From: Ignavibacteriales bacterium
GTDB lineage: Bacteria > Bacteroidota > Ignavibacteria > Ignavibacteriales > Ignavibacteriaceae
Assembly (NCBI GenBank): GCA_016182615.1
Contig: JACPGF010000082.1
Location: forward strand, 1 to 39,874
Direction: 5' to 3'
Length of the DNA stretch: 39,874 nt
Shown here: piece by piece, positions 7,453-16,376 of the stretch
How the letters are laid out: every line of letters begins with the position of its first letter
How positions within the stretch are numbered: the first letter of the stretch is position 1
Position numbers and translations under genes: made by a program
The notes under the pieces: generated by a model
Databases searched by the model: none
What the model was told of the DNA's origin: nothing
The model's input: only the letters and a program-made list of their open reading frames with translations

Positions 7453-8478
7453 TTGGCAAGAAGCCGGTTTATGACGTTAGAACGTCACATTATCGAAGGT
7501 GAGCGCATGCACCCGGAGGCAACGGGTGAACTTTCCCGTTTGTTGTCAGATTTAGCAATCGCTATAAAAATCATCTCGCTTGAAGTTAATAAAGCGGGTA
7601 TAGTTGACATATTGGGTCTGACAGGTGATGAGAATGTTCACGGCGAAAGTGTCCGTAAACTTGATATGTATGCCCATGATATGATGTTCAAGGCAATGGA
7701 TCATGGTGGACATCTTTGTATCATGGCATCGGAAGAAGAAGAAGATATTATTCACATTCCAACCGATTTCGAGATCGGAAGGTATGTGCTGTTATTCGAT
7801 CCGCTTGACGGCTCATCAAATATTGATGCAAACGTCAGCATTGGAACTATATTTTCCATTTACCGCCGCCAGTCACCCGATGGATTACCGGGAACATTGG
7901 AAGACTGCCTGCAGCCGGGATATAAGCAGGTCGCGGCAGGATATGTTGTTTACGGGAGCAGCACCATGCTTGTTTACACCGCGGGTCATGGTGTACACGG
8001 TTTTACGCTTGATCCGTCAATCGGAGAGTTTATTCTCTCTCATCCGGATATTCGCATTCCGCAGAAGGGAAAAATTTACAGCGTTAACGAAGGCAATTAT
8101 AAATACTGGCATCCCGGTCTGAAACAGTACATTAAATTTCTTCAGGAAGAAGATGCACCAAGCAGCCGCCCTTACAGCACCCGCTATATCGGCTCGATGG
8201 TAGCTGATGTACACCGTACGCTATTATATGGCGGCATTTTCATGTACCCGGCGGATAGCCGCAGTCCTAAAGGGAAATTACGCCTGATGTACGAATGTAA
8301 CCCCGTTGCTTTTATCACGGAAGCAGCAGGTGGTATTGCCACAGACGGCAATATGCGCTTGATGGATAAAGTACCGGAGCACCTGCACGAGCGGTCGCCA
8401 ATCTTCATCGGCAGCCCTGATGACGTTAACACATTGCTGCGCTTTTTACGCAGGGCGGAAGAAGCCGGACTGGTGTGA
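7453..8478 (+). CDS. fbp: Fructose-1,6-bisphosphatase, class I
   Basis: Hydrolyses fructose 1,6-bisphosphate to fructose 6-phosphate in gluconeogenesis; cytoplasmic, Mg-dependent. The metal/substrate motif FDPLDGSSNIDANVSIGTIF is at about residue 114, and downstream YSVNEGNYKYW, TRYIGSMVADVHRTL, GGIFMYPAD and YECNPVAFITEAAGG are all hallmark blocks. The ORF track starts at a TTG at 7357, but the family begins near MTLERHI. A strong AGGAGG at 7442-7447 is five bases before an in-frame TTG at 7453, giving 341 residues, the usual length, so I chose that start. An ATG at 7471 is the alternative but is too far from the ribosome site. The gene follows a hairpin-rich leader and ends at a clear terminator, so it looks monocistronic. 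Confidence 0.95.
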   Translation: MARSRFMTLERHIIEGERMHPEATGELSRLLSDLAIAIKIISLEVNKAGIVDILGLTGDENVHGESVRKLDMYAHDMMFKAMDHGGHLCIMASEEEEDIIHIPTDFEIGRYVLLFDPLDGSSNIDANVSIGTIFSIYRRQSPDGLPGTLEDCLQPGYKQVAAGYVVYGSSTMLVYTAGHGVHGFTLDPSIGEFILSHPDIRIPQKGKIYSVNEGNYKYWHPGLKQYIKFLQEEDAPSSRPYSTRYIGSMVADVHRTLLYGGIFMYPADSRSPKGKLRLMYECNPVAFITEAAGGIATDGNMRLMDKVPEHLHERSPIFIGSPDDVNTLLRFLRRAEEAGLV

Positions 8479-8532
8479 GTTTGTAGTTTGGTTTTCGTAT
8501 CCCGCTAAACGGCGTAAGTTGAAAATGAACAA

Positions 8533-8569
8533 GGCTGTATCAGAAGATAACCTGATACAGCCTTTTTTT
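8533..8569 (+). terminator. Rho-independent terminator of fbp
   Basis: An 11-bp perfect stem (GGCTGTATCAG / CTGATACAGCC) with a short loop is followed by seven T residues, 54 bp after the fbp stop codon. Confidence 0.93.
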
Positions 8570-8801
8570 GAGCAAATATTGTGATAGAGAAACAAAGCTG
8601 CCAAGCCATGTTTAAGTTCCAGCGGAACGAAATAGATTCGTATTTGCTCCAGTACTTAAATTGAAGAGGATAGAATTAAAATCCCTCTGTTTATTGAGAA
8701 ATAACAGGTCGTAACATTGTTGTTATTAAATGAGTTAGAGCAAACTTGTTTTACTATTGCGTAAGCTGCGATAAAACACGAAGTTATTAAAAGAAGACTT
8801 G

Positions 8802-10622
8802 TTACTGATTTAACCCGATTACATTTTCTCCAATCGGTACATCAATTACTCTCTCATTTCCTGCATGGATAATTACAAGCGCGAACGCTTTTTCAGCGGT
8901 GGTGCGTATGCTTTTTCCTTCGGGGTTATACACAAACGATACACGGTTACCACGGAAGAGCAGGTTCTCGATTCCCAGTGTACACTCTTCGCTTATCCTC
9001 CAAACTATCTTATCGTGTAAACCGTCCAGCTGTATGCCGAGTATGTTCTCGATAAAAAAAGTAACCGGGCCGCAGGCGGACCAGCCGGTAAAATCTTGCC
9101 GGGAATAAAAATGATTGTCCCACCGGGTGGCAGGCTCTGTTTTGTCGGGGGAGTAGCACTCCCAAATTGTTTTATAACCATCTGCATACCGTTCTTCAAA
9201 TGCTATTTTTTCTTCATCCGGCTTAAAGTTTTTATACACTGCATACATATTCTGCAAATGGTTCAGGCTAATTTCACGGGCTAAACGATAATACCCGTAG
9301 CGCTCCAACCCCTTTACCACCATAAAATTAGTGGGTGCCCAAACGCTGCCTAACCAGTAGTGCCCGCTGGGATCATACATTTTTTCATCGGCTGCAAGCG
9401 TCGGCACCATGTGCGGCCTTTTAAATTCAGTGGTATTATTCAAGTGGGCAAGCAGACTTTTTGTTATTTCAGGGTCGGCAATATCCGCGAGAAAAGCCCA
9501 GAATGCGCCGATGTGTTTAACCGAATCGCACTCACCGACCGCGTTCAAATCATAGTAAAATCCGGTTTTCTCATCAAAGCAATATTTGTTTACTGCCGAA
9601 CTGATAATTGCATGATACACCTTGTAATAGCGGGCGGAAGAGGTATCTCCTTGTATGGTAAACAACTGTTGCAGGCAGTCTGCCGCTAGTGCCTGCTGCA
9701 TGGTCATGTCAACATACGCGCCCGGTTTATCAGGCCGGGGTGTATTGTCCATACCGCTGCCTAATGGCGAACTATAATAAAGGTATGAACCGGGAGCCGT
9801 CATGCAATGCCCATTAATCCACTTGAAATAGGCCGAAAGATGCGGCAACACGCGGCTGAGGCGCGAGGTATCACCGGTAATTTGCACGTAGCGCAATTCC
9901 ATCCATGCAAACAGGGGTGGATTTATCATTGGTTCGTTAACGGTTGGCTCAGCAGCTTCACGTCCGTCCGACTCGTTATATACTCTTTGTATGTAACCGT
10001 CCGGGCGTTGCTTCAGGTAAAAATTATCAAGCGAGGGCATCGCGGGAAAAAGCCCATTCGTGTAGATGCCAAACGCGGTCATGAAATTGGTGTCCCATTG
10101 ATAGATGTGCTCACTAAAGCCTTCATCCATGTACTGGTCAACAAAACCGTTTTCAGGGGTACCGCGTGTAATTTTTTGCCACGCCAACCGCAGCGCCAGA
10201 TAATAGAAATCCACAAATTCAGGCCGGGATTGGTAAACGGGTTTTGGCAGCAGCTCAGCCGGGAATTTTATATCCCGGTGTTTCCGTTTTGGTACCGGCG
10301 GGTTACCCGCTTGCAGAATTGAGTTAAAGCCGTCCCCGCCATCGTTGATTTTTCTGGTGTTGTTTGAATCATACACCCATGTGTTATTATCAACAACTAT
10401 TTTATAATAATAGTATCCGTTGGGAAGGTAAAGGGCAAGATCCCACGTTCCGGACTGGCTTTTTTTCATTTGGTTGGCCGTGCTGTTCCATCCGTTAAAA
10501 CTGCCAGCAACTGTAACCGTATTCGCATCCGGGGCAAACCAGGAGAAGTGCACAAGGGTTGAGTCGCCTCGGATAATTGCTGCCGCGAGGAAAACGAAAA
10601 TGAATATTGTTCTTAAATGCAT
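8802..10622 (-). CDS. Exported glycoside hydrolase, CBM48 plus GH63-like (alpha/alpha)6 barrel
   Basis: 606 residues. Residues 1-18 are a signal peptide. About 22-105 is a CBM48/AMPK-type glycogen-binding fold (VHFSWFAPDANTVTVAGSFN, then NGYYYYKIVVD). About 130-575 is an (alpha/alpha)6 barrel of the GH63/mannosylglycerate-hydrolase type: GSGMDNTPR (the Asp, about 291, is the likely general acid), YWLGSVWAPTNFMVVKGLERY, and YKTIWECYSP (the Glu, about 488, is the likely base) followed by FTGWSACGP. The family hydrolyses alpha-glucosides, mannosylglycerate or related small sugars with inversion; the exact substrate is open, and trehalase-like activity is possible. The CBM48 in front suggests an alpha-glucan ligand. 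The gene stands alone and faces away from the neighbouring 10831 gene, with a 208-bp divergent intergenic region. Confidence 0.85.
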   Translation of the reverse strand: MHLRTIFIFVFLAAAIIRGDSTLVHFSWFAPDANTVTVAGSFNGWNSTANQMKKSQSGTWDLALYLPNGYYYYKIVVDNNTWVYDSNNTRKINDGGDGFNSILQAGNPPVPKRKHRDIKFPAELLPKPVYQSRPEFVDFYYLALRLAWQKITRGTPENGFVDQYMDEGFSEHIYQWDTNFMTAFGIYTNGLFPAMPSLDNFYLKQRPDGYIQRVYNESDGREAAEPTVNEPMINPPLFAWMELRYVQITGDTSRLSRVLPHLSAYFKWINGHCMTAPGSYLYYSSPLGSGMDNTPRPDKPGAYVDMTMQQALAADCLQQLFTIQGDTSSARYYKVYHAIISSAVNKYCFDEKTGFYYDLNAVGECDSVKHIGAFWAFLADIADPEITKSLLAHLNNTTEFKRPHMVPTLAADEKMYDPSGHYWLGSVWAPTNFMVVKGLERYGYYRLAREISLNHLQNMYAVYKNFKPDEEKIAFEERYADGYKTIWECYSPDKTEPATRWDNHFYSRQDFTGWSACGPVTFFIENILGIQLDGLHDKIVWRISEECTLGIENLLFRGNRVSFVYNPEGKSIRTTAEKAFALVIIHAGNERVIDVPIGENVIGLNQ

Positions 10623-10738
10623 GCTTAACTCATAAAAACTTTTATGTACAAATGTACGGAAAGATTCACTTATAGAGTTTTTATGGCAAGGGTATAATTT
10701 CTGCTTCTATTTTAGGGCATTCGGAATGGGTAAACATC

Positions 10739-10818
10739 TTCTACAGCACACTTCTTACCGTTCAGTTTAGTTACCTTGATAAAAGAAAACTAATCAAGCA
10801 GAAGTTTATTCTGTAGAA
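10739..10818 (+). promoter_or_regulatory. Nested stem-loop leader immediately before the 10831 gene
   Basis: Three helices are nested: TTCTACAG (10739-10746) with CTGTAGAA (10811-10818), ACTTCT (10750-10755) with AGAAGT (10800-10805), and CTTGAT (10775-10780) with ATCAAG (10793-10798). An alternative TTAGTT (10767-10772) / AACTAA (10788-10793) pairing overlaps and crosses the innermost helix. The outer helix ends 12 nt before the ATG, so it could control ribosome access. No known riboswitch class recognised. Confidence 0.45.
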
Positions 10819-10830
10819 ATGAGTTAAATA

Positions 10831-11538
10831 ATGACTTTTCTAAACATTGTAAAAATTATAGTACGCAAAAACAATTTTTTACCCAAGTTACTTATTGTAA
10901 TACTGTCCATCGGCACAAGTTATGGATTCATAGCAGCGAAGGAAAAGGCGAAAGCTCTGGGCAATGAATACTTTCCTTATTATCTAAACAAAACTATGAT
11001 ATATAATTCACCGTTTGGAGATGCCATAACGAAGGTAACGTTAAATAATGGCGTATATACGGTTAAGAGCGATGGTGCAAAATTTGCTTATCATCTGGAA
11101 CTCTCATCATCCGGCAATGGCCTTGAAATTAAAAAGATTTATCAAAAATTTGTACTCTTAGCTTTTATCACCAAGGAAAACTCGGTTAGCTTTAACCGGC
11201 CGGTGCCCCGCTTTCCGGTGCCGTTTACCGAAGGTAAAACCTGGGCATGGAGCGGCATCGAGTATGCAAATGGTGACTCTGAAATGGTATATGTAACCGG
11301 GAAAATAGCCGGAATAGAAAAAGTAACCGTACCGGCCGGGCAATACGAGGCGTTAAAGATTGAGACCACGTTTAAACATGATGACGCGGGCACCAATACT
11401 GTAACCGACTGGATTGCCCCGGATGTTGGCATCGTTAAGGTAAAAATAGAGATTAACGGCGGAGGCCTTATCGGGTTTATCCGAAGCCTGCTTGGATATG
11501 ACGAAATAGTATTCGAGTTAAAAGAAATTGTTTATTAA
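10831..11538 (+). CDS. Membrane-anchored or exported protein, DUF3108/TapB-like
   Basis: 235 residues. After a basic start (about residues 1-15) a hydrophobic segment LLIVILSIGTSYGFIAA acts as signal peptide or anchor. The body is beta-rich and carries YFPYYLNKTMIY near the start and VTVPAGQYEALKIETTF then VTDWIAPDVGIVKVKI near the end. This 'PAG.ye.lkiet ... W.apgVGivK' pattern is typical of DUF3108-like envelope proteins with a lipocalin-like beta fold. Function unknown. A structured leader lies just upstream, and no gene follows for over 500 bp, so it is probably transcribed alone. The family link is by motif, not alignment. Confidence 0.75.
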   Translation: MTFLNIVKIIVRKNNFLPKLLIVILSIGTSYGFIAAKEKAKALGNEYFPYYLNKTMIYNSPFGDAITKVTLNNGVYTVKSDGAKFAYHLELSSSGNGLEIKKIYQKFVLLAFITKENSVSFNRPVPRFPVPFTEGKTWAWSGIEYANGDSEMVYVTGKIAGIEKVTVPAGQYEALKIETTFKHDDAGTNTVTDWIAPDVGIVKVKIEINGGGLIGFIRSLLGYDEIVFELKEIVY

Positions 11539-11858
11539 CCGCGCTGAGGATATTTGCGGCCTCGGGTGTGCACTTTGTGTTAATAATGATTTCTCCGGCA
11601 ATACAACGGCCTGAAGTTTACGCATAACTAATTATAATTTAAGAAAACGCTTTAACTTTAATTATAATGTTCGGAATTGTTGGTAAAAATCTCAACAGTA
11701 GTTTGAATACCTAGAAAATCAGAACCTGCATTAAATTCAAACCTAAAGAAACTCTGAATTGGACTAAAGATACAGCAAACGAATTTTGATTAATATTGTT
11801 TGAAATCGAAAATTCAAGAATCTGTATTTGTCTCAAAAAAAAACTCATAGACAATGGC

Positions 11859-12059
11859 TCATTTGTTTCTATCCGAATTGTAATGCTCAGCTTGCTTGAG
11901 AATCACTCCCGGTTTTTTCTCAGGATAATACAGGGGATTTAGCAACTTATACTTTTCTGCCTTAAAGTAACTACATAAGCATCTCTACCCCGCACAGCAA
12001 AATTTCTTCCTTTCACCAATAAAAGCCTCAATTAAATCCATTAGTTTTTTATCTTTCAT
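11859..12059 (-). pseudogene. Small decayed gene with two frame breaks (tentative)
   Basis: On the minus strand an ATG at 12059 opens MKDKKLMDLIEAFIGERKKF. Removing one T continues as AVRGRDAYVVTL, and a second shift gives AEKYKLLNPLYYPEKKPGVI... ending at a TGA at 11859. The three pieces together resemble one coherent soluble protein of about 66 residues. Each frame alone stops at once. No family recognised. The alternative is chance open frames in AT-rich intergenic DNA. The remaining 11540-11858 shows nothing. Confidence 0.35.
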
Positions 12060-12092
12060 TAAGAATTCTATTTTTTATAAGCGAAATGAAAC

Positions 12093-12257
12093 GTGTCGAA
12101 ACTACGCAAAGAAATTGATAAAAAAGACTGGAAAGACTGCTGCGGCGGCTTTTGCGGCGATTGTGCTGTTGCTAAAAAATACCATGTTGAGTACGGAAAG
12201 AAAAAGGGTAAAAAAAAGTTTGAAGAAGACTATAATAAAATAAAAGCTAAAGATTAA
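12093..12257 (+). CDS. 54-residue basic microprotein with a CCGGFCGDC cysteine cluster
   Basis: Not in the ORF track because it is short. A GTG start reads M-S-K-L-R-K-E-I-D-K-K-D-W-K-D, then CCGGFCGDCAVAKKYH and a lysine-rich tail ending KIKAKD before TAA. Four cysteines in nine residues (CC-x3-C-x2-C) look like a metal or iron-sulfur ligand set, and the charged helical flanks look like a real folded microprotein rather than chance. No signal peptide, so probably cytoplasmic. No strong ribosome site before the GTG. It ends 22 bp before the beta-mannosidase gene on the same strand, so the two may be co-transcribed, though a functional link is not obvious. Family unknown to me. Confidence 0.6.
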   Translation: MSKLRKEIDKKDWKDCCGGFCGDCAVAKKYHVEYGKKKGKKKFEEDYNKIKAKD

Positions 12258-12279
12258 TTATTAAAAATAGACAACCGCA

Positions 12280-14850
12280 ATGACAACAGTTTCCCGCAAT
12301 TTCTATTTTACCTGTTTGTTGTCTCTGCTATTGTCCCCGCAAATCTATATGCAAAATATTATTTCCGGTTCAACAAATATGATACAGGTTGCTGCTAAAA
12401 CCATTCTCCTTGAAGGTGAGTGGTCATTCAGAAGATACGGTGATGCCGAGTGGCTGTCAGCCCAAGTACCGGGCTGCGTCCACGAAGATTTGCTGCGGCA
12501 TGGTAAAATTCCCGACCCGTACCTTGGTACAAACGAAACCAAAGTACAGTGGGTTGAAAATGAGGACTGGGAATACACTATCAATTTTACTGTTGATGCC
12601 GCTTTTTTAGAACAGTACAATAATGCTGAAATGCTGTTTATCGGTCTGGATACCTATGCTGATGTTTTCTTGAATGAAACGCGGATACTTTCCGCTGATA
12701 ACATGTTCCGAAGTTGGGAAATGCCGGTAAAACACTTGTTACAACCCGGTAAAAATAATCTGCTTATCAGGTTTCATTCACCCATGCAGGTAAACCTTCC
12801 TAAGCTGTACACCATTCCATACGCGCTCCCGGCGGCTAACGATGCACATACCTATAAAGTAAGCGTGTTTGCCCGGAAAGCTCCATATCATTTTGGGTGG
12901 GACTGGGGTCCGCGCCTTGTAACGAGCGGTATAAGGCATAGAATTACGTTAACCGGGTGGAACACTGCCCGCATTACAAACCTGCAAATTTTACAGCCGG
13001 ATATAACGGTCACGAAAGCAGAACTAATTGCCAGAGTGCATATTCAGCAGGAAGTACCGGGAAAGGAATTGCATATCTCCCTGCCCGGATTTGCCGATAC
13101 AACTTTCACTCCACGGAGTAATTCAGACGTTATCGATATACCGTTTACTATTGCCAATCCGCGCTTGTGGTATCCGTTGGGGTATGGTAAACCGGAACTA
13201 TACACGTTCACCGCGAAAATTTCGGCTCAAGGCACAATAACAAGCACTACATCAGTCATAACAGGACTCCGTTCTATAAAGCTTGTGCAGGAACCCGACA
13301 AAAAAGGCAATAGCTACTTTTTTACCGTTAATGGCATTGCCGTATTTGCCAAAGGTGCCGATTATATCCCGCAGGACAATATGATTGGCCGGGTAACTGA
13401 GCAGCGCTACAAAAGATTAATTAATGATGTCTGCAACGCGAACATGAATATGCTGCGCGTGTGGGGCGGTGGTTACTACGAAGATGAAACCTTTTACCGT
13501 TTATGCGATGAGCGCGGCATTCTCGTGTGGCAGGATTTTATGTTCGCGTGCAGTATGTATCCCGGCGGTAAGGAGTTTTTTGATAACATTGCACATGAGG
13601 CCCGTGAACAAGTTATCCGGTTAAGTAATCATCCAAGCGTGGCAATTTGGGTGGGCAATAACGAGGTTGATGTAGCATGGAAAAACTGGGGCTGGCAGGA
13701 ACAATTCATGTTAAGCCCGAAAGACTCGGTTAATATTAAACAGGATTACGACACTATTTTCAAAAGTATATTACCAACAGCCGTTGGCCTTAACGATATT
13801 AACAAAGCATATATGCACACCACCCCGCTTAGCAACTGGGGCAAGCCCGAGTACTTCAATTCGGGCAGCATGCATTACTGGGGCGTGTGGCACGGTGATG
13901 AGCCATTCAGCGCGTTTAAGAATAATGTTCCCCGCTTTATGGCAGAGTATGGCTTTCAATCATTCCCAACAATGCCGGCTATCCGGCAGTTTGTCCCGGA
14001 TGATGAGATGTCTTATAATTCGGAGACGATGAAACTGCATCAAAAAAGTTACAAGGGTAACAAAACCATATTGAAGTATCTTGAACCGCTCTACGGAAAG
14101 CCGAAAGATTTTCTTTCGTTTGTCTTTCTCAGCCACTTAACGCAGGCCGAAGGCATAGCGTATGCCATCCGCTGCCACAGGCTGCAAAAGGGGCATTGCA
14201 TGGGTACGCTTTACTGGCAGTTGGATGATTCATGGTATGGGCCATCCTGGTCTGCAATAGATTACACCGGCCGGAAAAAAGCACTGTACTATTTTTCAAA
14301 GAATATGTATAAACCGGTAATAGCTATTATAGAACAACTGGGTGAACAAATTGTTGTTAGTGCAGTTGCGGATACGATAGAACCGGTTTCTGTAAAAGCC
14401 GAAATTGACCTGCTGGATTTTACGGGGAAAAACCTCTTTCACCATGAAACCACTGCGCAGCTTGCAACGGATAAAGCAACGCGGTTGTACGCGTGGAACG
14501 CGGTTAAAATGATTCCACTGCACAGTAAAAAACGGGTGCTTGCACGGGTGCGGTTGTACAGTGCAGGGCAGTTGGTTGATGAGCAGTTGCATTACTTTGT
14601 TATACCTGAAAAAATGCAATTACCCAAACCCGTGTTTAGCAGCGGCTATGATGAAACTACTCATGTATTGACTATTAAGGCACAAACATTTCTTAAGAAC
14701 CTGTATGTACAAACCGAGACAGACGGGATTGACTTTTCGGACAATTACATAGACATGCTGCCCGGCGAGGTAAAAGAAATACATGTTACCGGGTGCAGCA
14801 AGGAGCCCGATATACATATCTTTAGTTTATGGGATATTTTGCACAAGTAG
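12280..14850 (+). CDS. Beta-mannosidase, glycoside hydrolase family 2, exported
   Basis: 856 residues, the usual length for GH2 beta-mannosidases. A hydrophobic N-terminus (FYFTCLLSLLLSPQIYM) acts as signal peptide. The sugar-binding/jelly-roll domain contains GKIPDPYLGTNETKVQWVEN, a beta-mannosidase hallmark, and FGWDWGPRLVTSGI. In the TIM barrel, MLRVWGGGYYEDETFYRLCD leads to WVGNNEVD (acid/base Glu, about 461) and FMAEYGFQSFP (nucleophile Glu, about 554); GTLYWQLDDSWYGPSW follows. It removes non-reducing beta-D-mannose from manno-oligosaccharides or N-glycan cores, probably in the periplasm. With the GH63-like enzyme at 8802 it suggests scavenging of mannose-containing glycans, but no transporter or regulator sits with them. 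Confidence 0.95.
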   Translation: MTTVSRNFYFTCLLSLLLSPQIYMQNIISGSTNMIQVAAKTILLEGEWSFRRYGDAEWLSAQVPGCVHEDLLRHGKIPDPYLGTNETKVQWVENEDWEYTINFTVDAAFLEQYNNAEMLFIGLDTYADVFLNETRILSADNMFRSWEMPVKHLLQPGKNNLLIRFHSPMQVNLPKLYTIPYALPAANDAHTYKVSVFARKAPYHFGWDWGPRLVTSGIRHRITLTGWNTARITNLQILQPDITVTKAELIARVHIQQEVPGKELHISLPGFADTTFTPRSNSDVIDIPFTIANPRLWYPLGYGKPELYTFTAKISAQGTITSTTSVITGLRSIKLVQEPDKKGNSYFFTVNGIAVFAKGADYIPQDNMIGRVTEQRYKRLINDVCNANMNMLRVWGGGYYEDETFYRLCDERGILVWQDFMFACSMYPGGKEFFDNIAHEAREQVIRLSNHPSVAIWVGNNEVDVAWKNWGWQEQFMLSPKDSVNIKQDYDTIFKSILPTAVGLNDINKAYMHTTPLSNWGKPEYFNSGSMHYWGVWHGDEPFSAFKNNVPRFMAEYGFQSFPTMPAIRQFVPDDEMSYNSETMKLHQKSYKGNKTILKYLEPLYGKPKDFLSFVFLSHLTQAEGIAYAIRCHRLQKGHCMGTLYWQLDDSWYGPSWSAIDYTGRKKALYYFSKNMYKPVIAIIEQLGEQIVVSAVADTIEPVSVKAEIDLLDFTGKNLFHHETTAQLATDKATRLYAWNAVKMIPLHSKKRVLARVRLYSAGQLVDEQLHYFVIPEKMQLPKPVFSSGYDETTHVLTIKAQTFLKNLYVQTETDGIDFSDNYIDMLPGEVKEIHVTGCSKEPDIHIFSLWDILHK

Positions 14851-14903
14851 AATCAACCGAACACGAAAAGTAAACCAGTGTTCCCATCTTTTCAGCCGGG
14901 TAT

Positions 14904-16376
14904 TTACCGGATAACCATACTCATGCAACGGTTAAACACGTCAAGAATATCATCTTTCCTGAACGGTTTCGATTGGTAGAAAGAGCATCCTGCCGCCAAG
15001 GCACGCTCTTTATCTCCCGGCATTGCATAAGCGGTAACAGCTACCACGGGCACATTTGCATATTCAGGAAATTCTTTCAACTTTTTTACTACCTGCAAGC
15101 CTGTTAAACCCACTCCAAGATTGATATCCATAAAAATAATATCATACTGCTTTTTTGCTACTGCCATAATTGCCCGCCTGCCATCCTGCGCGTAGTCGAT
15201 GTTTGCTTTCCCTGCCAGATATCGTTGAACAATCCTGTTCACCAGTTGGTCATCATCAACAATAAGCACTTCGGGAATAAAATCCCGCTTCTCGGTTGTC
15301 TCAGCAACAGGTATATCCTCAGCAGGAGGAACGGGAAAAACAAGCGTTACTTCGGTACCAATGCCATAATGGCTGTTTATCCTAAACTCCGCGGAAAGTT
15401 TATCGATGAGGCTTTTACAACGCACTAATGTTACCAGTACATCCTTTTCTTCCATTATCTCATCGTTCCCAAGATAGATTGAAAAAGTGGAAAGTATTTC
15501 AAGGTGTGCTTTTTTTAAGCCCAGTCCGGTATCCATTACTTTTACAGCAAGTTTTCTTGCACCTTCCTCAAAAATCTCTAGTACTTCTAATTTTACATCA
15601 CCATCGTTTGTCAGTTTTACTGCCAGCCCGGTAAGCACGTCAACTACTTCGGTAAATACCCGTAAATCGGTGTATAATTCAACTTCCTTTTGGCTGCTGA
15701 TAAATTTAAGATGTATTTTTTTCCGGGCAACTTCTGCGGTGTATTTGTAGATAATTTCTTTTATAACAGAGATGACTTCGTAGCGGTGAAACTCCAATAC
15801 CCGGGTGTGTAAATTTTCTTGCTTTTCCTTTGGATCATCGAGCAGCTTTATTACTTTTTCGCCTGCTTTTGTCAGATTTGTTAACAGCAGGTCAACATAA
15901 CCGGGATCTTTTTCGCCTTTAGCAAGGTGAGAAACATTTATAAGGGTTTGTAAAAGTGAACGCAATTGATGGCTTTGCTCGGGGTTGACCCCGCTGAGCT
16001 GAGAATCGTCTCCATTTTCCTCTTTTTCTTTGCTTTCTGCATGTACCAGATTAAATACACAGATTCCATAGGCATATTCATCCTGAATAATAATTTTGAT
16101 GCTGCAATAATACTTATGTTCTAAACCCGCGTAATGCATAACCATCAGCAGGGTTTCCCCGTCGGAAAAAGCATTGAACTTTTCGTGCAGCAAGCGCCTG
16201 TCATCAGCACTCATAACCGAATCAAGAAACTCGATAGGTTTTTTGGCAATCTGATTTTGGTTTACCCCGAAACGTACACAAAAAGCTGCATTGCCGTATA
16301 AAAAATTATCAGCCAGTAAATCATACACAAGTATCGGTGTCGGTACATTTTCAAGAATAATCTTCGCGTTCAGCAT
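14904..16376 (-). CDS. PAS - degenerate histidine kinase - receiver hybrid sensor
   Basis: 490 residues, no transmembrane segment, so cytoplasmic. An N-terminal PAS-like domain (about 5-110; NVPTPILVYDLLADNFLYGN) is followed by a DHp-like helix with a candidate His in SHQLRSLL (about 136). The ATPase-like domain (about 215-355) keeps a G1-like DTGLGL and a G2-like GIGTEVTLVFP, but the N-box Asn is replaced (VLTGLAVKLTNDG, about 252). The receiver domain (about 368-490) is complete: VDDD, phospho-acceptor Asp in FMDINL (about 415), VTAYA and Lys in SKPF. The protein may therefore sense through PAS and relay or receive phosphate rather than autophosphorylate efficiently. No partner regulator adjoins it. 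It faces the beta-mannosidase gene tail to tail. Confidence 0.85.
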   Translation of the reverse strand: MLNAKIILENVPTPILVYDLLADNFLYGNAAFCVRFGVNQNQIAKKPIEFLDSVMSADDRRLLHEKFNAFSDGETLLMVMHYAGLEHKYYCSIKIIIQDEYAYGICVFNLVHAESKEKEENGDDSQLSGVNPEQSHQLRSLLQTLINVSHLAKGEKDPGYVDLLLTNLTKAGEKVIKLLDDPKEKQENLHTRVLEFHRYEVISVIKEIIYKYTAEVARKKIHLKFISSQKEVELYTDLRVFTEVVDVLTGLAVKLTNDGDVKLEVLEIFEEGARKLAVKVMDTGLGLKKAHLEILSTFSIYLGNDEIMEEKDVLVTLVRCKSLIDKLSAEFRINSHYGIGTEVTLVFPVPPAEDIPVAETTEKRDFIPEVLIVDDDQLVNRIVQRYLAGKANIDYAQDGRRAIMAVAKKQYDIIFMDINLGVGLTGLQVVKKLKEFPEYANVPVVAVTAYAMPGDKERALAAGCSFYQSKPFRKDDILDVFNRCMSMVIR

